Source: Rachycentron canadum (Eukaryota; Chordata; Actinopteri; Carangiformes; Rachycentridae). From it: a DNA stretch of 64,000 bases. The first letter of the stretch is position 1; each line of letters begins with the position of its first letter. The stretch lies in the NCBI GenBank assembly GCA_038496675.1, contig CM076652.1:3405535-3469534 (forward strand), written 5' to 3'. The notes under the pieces were generated by a model. The model had not been told where the DNA came from. It saw only the letters and a program-made list of their open reading frames with translations, and did no database searches. The translations under genes were made by a program, and so were the position numbers. This document shows, piece after piece, positions 33,055 to 45,100 of this stretch.

Positions 33055-34054
33055 CAAGACTCTCATGTGGTGATTAAAGTGATTATGAAGCTCTGGAGTA
33101 AAGCTCTTCAGTTCTCACTACACAGCTGCTCTGCATCAGGACTTTACAGAGCTGAGGGTAGTGAGGACACTTGGATTAACATGTGAGGGCAAAGCTGGGC
33201 CAGAGCAGGGCCAGAGCAGGGCCAGAGCAGGGCCAGAGCAAGATCAGAGCAGGGCCAGAGCAGGGCCAGAGCAAGGCCAGAGCAGGGCCAGAGCAGGGCC
33301 AGAGCAAGGCCAGAGCAGGGCCAGAGCAGGGCCAGAGCAAGGCCAGAGCAGGGCCAGAGCAGGGCCAGAGCAAGATCAGAGCAGGGCCAGAGCAGGGCCA
33401 GAGCAGGGCCAGAGCAGGGCCAGAGCAAGGCCAGAGCAAGGCCAGAGCAGGACCAGAGCAAGGCCAGAGCAAGGCCAGAGCAGGGCCAGAGAAAGGCCAG
33501 AGCAAGGCCAGAGCAGGGCCAGAGCAGGGCCAGAGCAGGGCCAGAGCAGGGCCAGAGCACGGCCAGAGCAGGGCCAGAGCAAGGCCAGAGCAGGGCCAGA
33601 GCAAGGCCAGAGACGGCCCTGTAGGTGTGAATGTGAGCTTGTCTCTATATGTCTGATGATGACCTGTCAGGGGTCAAGCTGAGACTGTCTCCTGATTGCG
33701 TTGTTGTGCCTGTGCAGCACCAGTGTAACTGTCAGGATCCCTGCTCTCTGGGCCATCCCTGTTACACCAGTGCCTCCCCAGTACCCCCCCAGTACCCCCC
33801 CCCCCCCTTCACTGAGCAGGTCCTCAGGCCTCAGCTCTATTTTAAACCCTTGAATAGCAGTGCAAGTTCGACGCCCCCCCTCCCCCATATGAGCATTGTG
33901 GCTGAAGAAAGGTGATACTCACTTGTCCGACACCGCCCTCGCTTTGAGCAAGGCTGCTGTGTAGCATATTGTTGCAGATTTGGGTAAACTAATATCTGTG
34001 GAGACAGAGTGGACAGGTAGAGAGAGAGAGAGAGACAAGATAGAGAGACGAGAG

Positions 34055-34094
<40 letters not shown>

Positions 34095-34532
34095 AATGTT
34101 AGTGAGACTGAAGATCATGGGTTTCTCAGATCTTTCTATCCAGCAGAATCTCAAAGATAAACATAACACTGATGATGAGATGAAGAGTCTTTATCTTTGA
34201 CACCCCTACATGTTGTGCTGCAACTAATGATTTATTTTCTCAAATTTAGTTACCTGAAACTGAAACAAAGAGGTTTAAGCTTTAAACATGATATAATCAA
34301 AGACGATTTAATGAATTCCTACATTTAAAAACACTGATTTACTGATTCTTGGGGCTACAAAGAATTAATAATGATTTAATTTATCAATAATAATAATATT
34401 ATAATAATATAGGAATAATAAGTAATTAGTGAAAAACAAAGACTGGGATCAGCTGATACTGTAATAAAATCAATAAACACATCAGATTTATTTTACTGTT
34501 GCGTCACAATAATGGGTGGGAGGATTTCAACC

Positions 34533-34574
<42 letters not shown>

Positions 34575-37500
34575 ACCGTCATACTTGGCCAGAACGGCCT
34601 GGACGTCAGCGTAGTTCTGGAGCTCTAGTAGCGACTCCAGCAGGTTCTCGTGGATGTTGAACATACTGAGGAGAGGGAACTCCTTCATTAACTGGAAAAC
34701 ACACAACTGTTGTTACATGTAATACCGGACAGAGGGCGACAACATGCACAGTCAGCAACAACAGCTTCGGCTCATTTACAGTAAAGAGTCTGGTTAAATC
34801 CCTGTGATCTGAGTAAATGACATTGTGTGTGTGTGTGTGTGTGTATGTGTGTGTGTGTTGGCAGGGTGTGTACTTACATCTCTCATCATTTTAACTGCTT
34901 CTCGTGTTCGGCCGAGCTTTCTGGAGCACATGGCCAGTCTTCTCTTTATATACACCAACACATTAGTGTCTCTTCCTGGTGAAGACACACACAAATAAAA
35001 CAACACATACAGATGACAATGCACATCCTTTCATGGTCTAATATCAATATCTATTCATACACACACACAGATATATATATATACACTACCCCTATAGTCT
35101 CTGACATTTGTCTGTACAGGAAGTGTCAAAATAAAAGCCGGTTGTGTCACACTTACTGTGCTGGGCTTCATACTGTGTCCCGTGATGTTGGAGCTGTTGG
35201 CTGCGCCTGTAGCAGCTTTCTCCAGCTTTTAGTGCCTGTTTAAACAAACGTTCGGCCTCCATGATGGTGGTGGCCTCCTCCTCCGCCAGGAGGATGTACG
35301 CTGTCGCACAACTGTAGAAGGAGGGAGGATGGAGAGGAGGAGAGGAGAGGAAGAATGAGACAAGAGGAGAGAAAGAAGGGGAGATGAGAACAGGACATGA
35401 AAGAAGAGAAGAGGGAAAAGGAGGAGAGGAAAGGACATGAGGGAGAAAAGGAAAGGAGGAAGGAGAAAAGGAAACAGTAGGAAGGCAGGAAGGAAGACAA
35501 GTGATGAAGAGGAAGGAGAGAAGAAGAAATAAAGGAAATGAGGTTTTGAGAAGAGGAGAAGGAAACAGAACAGAGTAGAAAAAAGGAGGGAGTAAAGTTA
35601 TTCATCGTTTGAGCAGAGAACGAAACTCACTCACTTCCTCTCACATCTTCGTGGGTTAATTCATTAATGCAGCAGCTCGTTCACAGGAGCCGTGTTCGTC
35701 TCCTCTTTTAAAAGCTGCTCATGTGTTTGTCAGCAGCGTCTGATCAAAGACGCTCTTCTGCGAGCGAGCGGAGCGACTGTCACGGCCACGACGACAGCTG
35801 AGAGCTGAGAGCAGCGTAAGGCGACGACGAGCCTAAAAATAAACCTTCGCTACTGCGAAAACACACAAAACTGTCTTGTCTTCTCCTGTGAACGACACAG
35901 ACACCGAGACCACCGATCTGTGATGGGAGCCGCCATCATCCCTCAACGAAAACCTGCAGCTTCCACTCGTTCACGTCAGAGGACACAAGTCAGCTGATCT
36001 CAGAGAAACTGGGTCTGACACTCGTCTGAAGTTTTTGTGCTTTTTATTTATAGTTAAAATAAAAGGATTTGTGTGTTTGTTGTAAGTGGGTGATAAACAA
36101 AGATCATTTTTATAACAACAAAGTAAAAATGATCCTCTACATGACTGATTATTGGTTCCTAACCTGTGGTTCAGGACCCCCCAGTAGGTCCCTGCAGAAA
36201 TCAAACAATTACAGCAACAACAGAGAAAAACATTTATCAGACTTTTCTCTTTTGTTTTTGTAGATTTGATTCTTGTAGCGTTTCAGGAACCTAAAAAACT
36301 GACACTGACAAAAAACACTGTTCGTGTCTACGTTGATGCTCAAAAATAGACGTTTCAATTTAAGGGGGTCACAACAAACATCACAGTAAGAATCTCATCA
36401 GTTCATCCGTGAGTCCTGGTGAATGTTTGTGCTAAATTCACTGAGACATCACGTCCAACAGAACAGGAGTGAACCTGAAGACAATGTGGCTCCGATGGTT
36501 CTGGCTGTCGGCGACGCAGAGGCATAAAAATCCATCTGTTAATGACTGAAACACTGATGGAGCGTTTTCAGGTTTCATTTCTAAACTGCCAGTTTAACGC
36601 GTCATATGCTCCACAGGCTGCCTGATTGTTTCACTGTGTTCTCACCATGATGATTGATTATCACACAGATGATTTGAGGAAAAGAAAGACGTGAACTCAC
36701 TCTTCCAGCTCCAGGGCTTCATGTGCTGCAGAGATGCGAGCCTGTGGGTTCCTCTCTCTCCACGCCTTCTGCATGACTGCCACAACACAAACACAAACAC
36801 AAATGTTAGAGAGATTTTGTTGATCACTGTTAAGGCAGCTGAGAAGAGAGCACACTGATGATGTTTATTGAAGCTCGGCCGAGGAGAACAGAGGAATCAC
36901 TGATAAATGCCGATGTGCACGATGTCACAGCCTGTATCCAGTTTCTGCCCTTCCCAGAAATAACCTAAACCCCATATTTAGTCATATCTCATAGAGGGAT
37001 ATGCAGGAATCCTAGAAGAGACAGGGACAGTTGCTGTTTTTTTACTGTCACCAAAGGCCTCAATATCACAGCATAAAGGGGAACTACATGCCCCATCAGC
37101 AGGATGGGCAGAGCTGTGCCTGGTCGAGCTGCCACAGCATCTCCTCCGGTAGGTTTTACTACCACATCAGGGAGCCCTGATGTGGTGACGGGGTCTCTCA
37201 CTGAACCTAGTACGAACCTAGTACAAAGACAATGCGGTTGTGTATATGCTGCATAGTTGTGTGTGTTTTTCCTTACTGGCGTCTGCGGGCCGGAGGTGGT
37301 CCGAGTCACAGGTAAAGAAGGTCTGGTGGTCTTGCGCTGACAAGTTCATGTCGTAGTACGTCAGCGGCTCTCGACCCGTTACCCACGTATATCTGAGGAC
37401 CAGCACAGAGACAGAGAACAGACTCGGTGATAACAACTAACTTGAGAGAGAGAAAAACCTGAGTAAGATGTTAGCTGCTCAGTTAGGAGCCGTGCCGATT

Positions 37501-40500
37501 GAACAGGAAATGTACTCGATTCTGATTGGCTAACGTGAAGACAGGTAGAGAGGAAGATGAGAGAATTGCAGGAGAGATATGCAAGAGGGGAAGAAGAGGA
37601 GACAGACGCATCAAAGGGAGTATAAAGGAGGAATGACAAGAGGACAGAGACAGATGGAGGTAAAGAAGATCCATCTTGCATCCATGTCAGTCCAGACTGA
37701 AGGAGTTTGAGGAGAGGTATTAAGTATATTTTGTCATATTTAGAGGAGAAATTCTTCAGTTATGGCCACAAACAGGTTTTATGGACCACAGCCATCACAG
37801 GAGAGGAGGAGGAAGCAATAAATTACAAGATGGTCACAAAAGGAAATGAGGAAAAACACAAGGAAAAAGAAGATTAAAGGAGAAGATGAATAGAGAGTCT
37901 GAGAGAAAAAAATGAGGAAAAAGAGCAAGAGAGGGAAGATAAATGTAGATAAAGACGACAAACAGGAGGCAGGAGAACAGAGTTCGGAGAACGGAGACAG
38001 CCCAGACCAGCCGGGGGTTTTCACATGCAGGTGGCTTAGTCACCGTCACTCACCGATTATATTCGGCTCCTCGGAATAAATTCAGCGGATTTCTCCAAAC
38101 TTTACATTCTGCAGGAGGGAGACAGAGAGAGAACAGAGCTGCCGATGAGTGTCAAGGGCAAAGTCGACTCTGAGCCTTCACTTCAAAGGGCCCGACTGCG
38201 CCTTCTGCCATCCACCCTGCAGCGGCACGTCGACCTCCCTGAGCCCGGCTGACACAGGAAAAGGCCTGAAAACTCTTCAGTGACCAAACACAGCGACTCT
38301 CTGCTGTCAGAGCCTGGACCGAGCAGTTGAACACAGGATTTAACGTTACGGGTTTTTAAAATGCTGATACCAGAAATATCTTTGGACGAGCAGATGTGTT
38401 CTTTTCATGGGAAACTGTTTTTTTACACATTAAGTTTAGCTCATTTATCATGAGGATAAACTCCTCCTGTAATTTTATATATTAAATATAATTTCCATGG
38501 TTTATTTTATTTTTGCTTACAGTCATTTTTACTTTGTTATATTTTTATTTTATATGAATATTATTTATTTAGTAGTATAAGTAGTATAGTATTTCTTATA
38601 TATTATTTTTTAAAAATGTTTATACTCTGTCGGCAGGAAGGAATGAGTGCATTGCATTGTGGGTAGTGCAGAAAGTTTGCATTTTTGGATTTTAAACCAC
38701 ACTATGAACTAAAAGTCAGGATATCTCAGCCTCTTCTATATCGAAATTAATGAATAAATACTATTCGGGCTACAACTATTTGTGAATGAAGTAATTATGA
38801 AGTAATTGTCATGAAATAGTGAATCATGTCCCTGGAGAGACAAAAATAGCTTATTTTGTCTATTTGAATATATTTGACTTTTCAGTAGTTGAAAAGTCAA
38901 ATATATTCAATTCAAGAGGCTATAAACAGAGAAATGCAGCTAATCTTCCTTGTCGAGAAGCTGAAGCCATAACAGGTTTGTTATTTTGACTTAATGTCTA
39001 AATTTAAAATGATCAACTAACTTATGAATCAGCTCCACAAACTTGAACCTTTGAAGATCAGTCACGTGACATTACTTGAAACTCTGTTCAACTTCTTCTG
39101 TGACAAAGAGGAATAATCGGCTGCAAAGTGCATCTGTGGCTCCAGTGGAGGGATTTACACCGAGCAGATTATTAATGTGAAACCTTAGGGTTTGTACAGT
39201 TGAAATAATTAAAGCGTCTTCCTTCTCCATCACGGCTTGTTGATTTAATACCTAATCCTGTTTCATTCAAAGTTGTTTGGCTGAAAACAAAAGAAAGAGC
39301 TCAACGACAGGATCCTCTGGAGGCTCATCTGATCTGTGAGGTTACCACTTAAACTTTATTTACAATTTTACTTTGCTGCGAATACGAATATTTGATTAAA
39401 TTAAAAAAATGCTGCTGTTGAAAAGAAAGCTGCATTAATCGCTGCTGCATTACGGATGCATGTGTAAGATAAATGTTTTCCTGTATCATCTGCAAAGGCA
39501 CAAAGCCACGAATTCAGCTCTGAGACATTTCCTCTATTGAAATGAATGAATTTTCATTGGGAAGCAGATTCACATTCAGCGGATTAAACCTGATCGTAGA
39601 GCAATTGCCTCTAAAACATATTTTCATCAGAATGGAAAGATTCTCCTGTTTAACTTTTCTATGTTTTTCATTTCTTGTTTTGACGTGTCCAAAAAAAAAA
39701 ACAAAACAAAAACACAATTTGAACCATGAATTAACAACAAACCCAGGAAATAATCAATTAGTTGTTTCACCTTTTAATCAATATATTATTACGTTAGATA
39801 CAAAAAATGTAATTGATCCAAAAACCTTAATTAAACCAGAATTACCTCCTCGTGGTTATTTCCTCCTGCAATCAGCCAAGTTGTAGGAAATATGGCCACG
39901 ACCTCCTCATCCTGAGTTACAGCACTGAATAATGGCCTGAGGTGTTTTATAAAACATTATGACATCACAGAGAAGTTGACCTTTGACCTTTAGTATAAAA
40001 AGTCACCACCTTATTTTATCGTTTTCAACATTTAAGTGAAAACGTGTCATTACTGGAGTATAAATTTGTGAGTTAAGGCCAAAAACATGTTTTGTCAGGT
40101 CACAAGAGAACATTTGTGCCAAATGTAAAGAAATTCTCTCAAAGTGATTTGTGTTTTGTGGGGTCACTGTGACCTTGACCTTTGACCTGTTTTGGCACCA
40201 TTAAACGTAGCCGAATTAGTCATTAGCTGTCCCCGTTTGCACTTTACCCATGGATGTAGAGACAACCATCTCTGGATTATTTTGCCACTGAAGAACACAT
40301 AAAAACATGACGGTTCTCTGGTAGGTTCTGCAGCATCTTTTTTTCTCTGATTTCCACACAGATTTCTGAATGTAACATTGGACATGAGATAATGATGGTG
40401 CTGTTTTGTTAAGCAGCAGTTGATGTGACTCTAACAAGGCATTAACATTAACAATAATTATCTAGACCTTTAACAGAGGCTGAGGGAAAGGTTGGCGACA

Positions 40501-42100
40501 GTGTATAATATTCTCAGTGATATGTTGCTCTTTAACAGTTTTTCGGTCTAGTGCCAGTGTCAGGAGAGGTCGATGAGAACGACGCAGAGACGATCAGACA
40601 CCTAACACCTGATGACTGAATCTCCCTTGAGATAAATAAATCTAAGGAAGTGTTGGGCCTGTAGATAAGCTGTCGAGTCAGACCAAAGGTGTGGAGTAAG
40701 TTATGTAAAGTTGTGTTGTCATGCTGAAACCTGCAGATACACACAGAGAGTTATATTCCGTTGAGGTTGTGGACAGTGACTCAAATGATGCCCGCCTACA
40801 CTGAAACATGTGTGAGGAAATAAAAGCTCTTCCTCCACCACATCCTCCTCCTCCTCTCTCATCAATTCTGTGAACATCAATGAAGTCAAACCTGATTCAA
40901 TAATAACAGCTGTTTCGGTTATTCAACTCACGCATCAGTGAGGATTATGGGATCTACCTTGTGACTAATAATGAGGTCAGTGACAGGGAAAAGACTTATT
41001 CGATAATGATCTTAAATGAAGGGTTCAGCTCTTATGGGTTTGGGGACACAATAGGTTGTTAGGGAGCTGATATTAGATTTGAAGTATGCGTAGTGTGTTG
41101 AGTGCTGCTTGTTAAGTCTTCGTAATCAGACACAGTTTGATGGCTCGGCTGATGAGGCATCGTGGTCTTGGCTGTGATGTGATGGTGGTGCAGCTCGAGG
41201 GGGAGGTGGACAATGATAAACTCAAGGTTTCTGGGCTGTAACTTTGAATGAGTTGTCTTTTTTTTTTTTTAAAGGGACTGATGTTAAATTGGTGTTGGTT
41301 CTGGTAGTGGGCACTCCTAACCACAAGGGAGAGCTAGTGAGGTTTGTAGGGAAGCCTGAGGTGACCAGGAGTGGGTGAGGACATGTGATGTGGGTAAATC
41401 TGAATCCCAGAGTGGAAAAGACTGTAGATCAGATTTAAACTAGAGGAGGACCAGTAGGATTTGACTGAATTATTGGTATTTAAACTTTTTCAAAAAAAAA
41501 AAAAAAAAAAAATGCTGAAAATAATCTGCAATTCATCACCAAATCATTTCAGCTCTAGAGCCCCAGTTGGGTTCTGGGTGCCAATGTACCAGCTCTTACC
41601 AGAAACACTTTGTCGATTGGAGTCGGCCTCCCCGTTACTGGTGTTGGAGTTGCTGGGAGAGCTGCTGTCCACTCCGCCCAGCAGGGGGCGCAGGTGGCTC
41701 ACAGACACCTGCTCTATGAAGGAGGTCCCATATTTCCTGAAATACCACCACTCAAAGATCTGAGAAGGAGAGAGAGAGAGAGAGAGAGAGATTTCATTAA
41801 TTTAATTTCCAGTGTTCTAGCAGCTGATTTGTCTAATAAATGTTTGTGTCTGGGTCTGGCTGAGAAAAAACAAACAAAAAGTTAGTCAGCTTGTTAGTCA
41901 AAAAAAGAGAGTTTCACCAACTACCCCTTTTATCCACAGAGGAGGAACTAATGAGTGAAACCTGCTGTTTCATTGAAGCAACATCCGCAGACTGTTGGGT
42001 CATTGTGTCAGCAGCCGTTTGGCCACTTACCTGCATGTGAAAAGGCAAGACACCTGAGCTCAGCTGATGAAGCAGGCCCGAGCCTTGCATGGCAGCTCAG

Positions 42101-42131
<31 letters not shown>

Positions 42132-45100
42132 TTGGGTGAATGAGAAGCACTGTAACAACACTTCTCAGGACTACAGGGCTCCATACTGTAAGTGCAGTCC
42201 ATTTACCTTGAAGTACAGGGTTGTGTGTCATTCTCATTTTTAGCATTTGTCAAACATTTGTATACACTAGTTCTTACTAGTCGGCCCTGTGCGGCGCCTC
42301 AGTGGTTCACCTGGTAGGGTGCGTACAATTAAGGTTTAAGTCCTGACTGCAGCAGCCCAGGATCGAGTCCAACCTGTGACCCTTTGTGTGTCATTCCCTC
42401 TCTCTCCCTGACTTTCCTGTCCCTCTCTCTCACAAAATACCCTAAAAATAACAAAAGAACTACCCTAATCACAACAACACATGGAGGCTGCTGGTTTACA
42501 CCCTAACACCAGCTGTGCGGTTCCAGAAACATAAAGTGACGCTCCTGATCACCGTTGGCGAGATGCATGATTGATCCCTGATTCAGAAGAGAATAACACA
42601 AGAACTATGATGGTTGTTACAGGAAGACTCAGGGACAGATGCACAGGTGAACAGGCGCTTAGGGCAGCCTACCTGCCAAGTGCCATGAACAAGTGTGTGC
42701 AAGGGTACTGAGGAGAACTGGTGCAGTTTTAAAGCCAAAGCATGGTCACACTTACTGTACTTTATATACAGTTAATTGATAAATAAAAAACATTCACAGC
42801 CCCATGTTTCAGAGCATCATCACTTTACAGGATTCTTTTCACAAGTGCCTAAAACCTGTGCACAGCCGTGTGTGTGTATGTGTGTGTGTGTGTGTGTGTA
42901 CATATATAAATCACCTCCACTTCATTAATTAACACCATTAAGTAGCTTTAGTGGAGCTGTTCAGAAGCTAAACGCTAAAGACTGTAACTAAACTAACATT
43001 AGAAGCAGTCGTGGTGAACCTGTGTAGCGCTCGTCTCGTCTGATCCAGCTCTTTTGTTTTCAGTGGGGAAATGTTACCACACTTCAGCCTCACAGAAGAT
43101 TGTCATGCTCTGTATTCTTGTTTAAGCCAAGACGCAGTAGCACACTCACTGTTAGTTAGTTAGTGCTGACAGATACACGGCGCTCACCTTCTTATAATTA
43201 GGGTCCGAGTTCAAAATTCTCCTAATTACTCTTGAGGCTTTGTACAACTTGGGGGCCACTGTAAATCAGTGAGTTACTGGCCCCAGATAGAGCCACTGAG
43301 CATCTGCACCTGTCAGTGTTCAAGACCTGTGGTGACAGGTCAGAAACATCCAGATCTACTTTTACTCATTCTTCCTCTTTATTGATGCTTCCTGTGCTGA
43401 TTTGCTGCTCTTCATTAGCAGCTCATGAGGTAGTTTGTAACCTTGTAGTTGGGTCTTTACTTTGCTCATAGATGAATTTAATGCCTCTAAGACTGTTTCA
43501 CAAAAGTTAAATAAAACAAGAAAAACCTGACACCTCAGGCCTAAGACCAATAATACCATGGTAACAATCAATGACACTGGCGATGACCAGTAGCACCTGA
43601 CACCAAAAAATAGGAAAAGATGACTCAAGATTTGTGGAGACTGCAGTAATTTACCCAGAATTCATTTCGCCAGTCCATTTTAAGATAGTCGAGGACTAAA
43701 CTGCTTTAAGCAACCAATGAATTTGGATGTCGATTTATTATATTTGAGCCATAGCCATTATGACTTAACACATACTTAGGAATGAATTTACTAGCTTTAA
43801 TGAGGGATGACAACTTTAATGTGAGACAAACTGATGAAACTCTTTTTATTAAATGCACAGATGCCATTTGGTAAAGTGGCTACACTGTCAGCCTCTGCTT
43901 CAAGTGATAACTTCAAGGGAGTGGGGGGCCAAAACAATTTTATCCCATCACACAGAAACAAGCAGCACCACTCTGGCAAAACAAAACAAAAAATTGGCCC
44001 CCACCTTGATTAATCATCTCACAGAGCATGTGCGGAGCTCAACACCATCTCTTCGCAGCCTATGCATATTGGCCAATAGCCCACAGGGAAGAGGGAGTGA
44101 GGTAATTAAGAGAGGAGCTATTTTAAAATACAGACCAACCACTGTTGCACAGTTGGCTGTCTCTGTGAAAAACTTGAAAGAGAGATAAAATACCTGCATA
44201 GGGAGGAGAAGCAGCGCTAACAGTTTCATTACGTCGCCTCCCTGCTTTGATGATCTTTGTCACATCTTTATTCTATTTATATTTGAGCGCAGACGTAAGC
44301 AGACGAGGCTCTCTGCAAAGCTCAGGGGACTGAGGGATAGTTGCAGCACAACCACATCTCAGTTATAGATTAAACGCAACATTTTGCACCGTTTGCCTTC
44401 TCTGCAGCAGCAGAGGAGATGAGTGCCTTGCTCATGGGCAACTCAGGCCGCATGCCCACGATTGTTTGCCCACGAGCGTTTAATGCACAGAGATGGAGAG
44501 GATCAACAAATATCTTTATCCACAAAACACCCCCAAACTGTGTTGTCTCTAGTTTGAAAAGCACTGAATTCATTAAAGAACGTGTTGCATGGTGTGATCA
44601 GCCAGGACGATACACAGCAACAGTGCCAGAGGTTGCCATTTTTTGCAGCTCTACTTTATGAGTATGGATTTTCCCTGAACCTGTGATTATGCCTCTAACA
44701 AATTACATCCTTGGTTCATAAAGTCATCCAGGGAGCCACCTCTGAAAATTGATTTTGTCTTTTTAATATTATGATTTAAGTAAAGAAAGAGCGCCTGGTC
44801 ATCAAACTTAAATTGGGATTTTTGCATCTAGCCGATGCAACCAGAACAAGGTGCACTGACTGTGATGCAGGAGGCTTAAAGGTTCTGTAAACAAGATTTA
44901 AAACAATAATTTAGCAACAAACAACTAGATATAGTGGAGTAATGGCATCTTGATTGGAGAAGCCTCAGTGTGTGTTGTAATCTAAGCTTCTCTGCTTAGT
45001 TTTGGTGTCCGGCGCGATGGCGGCTGTCCCTACCCGTTGGCCCTCCCCCACATTTATAAACAGACAGGCACCGCCCACAGGCCAGATGGCTCAGAGCAGT

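Noticed and set aside
31487..33077. Long open frames (up to 299 aa) of Thr/His or Cys/Val repeats on both strands
   Set aside because: They are translations of (CA)n/(GT)n repeats overlapping real st7 exons; no family, composition or splice support.
33197..33612. CRISPR-like array
   Set aside because: Units are 11 bp and contiguous without spacers, in a vertebrate genome.
33144..33682. Open frames with Arg/Gly/Gln/Pro or Leu/Trp/Cys repeats
   Set aside because: Produced by the 11-bp minisatellite, which has no stop in any frame.
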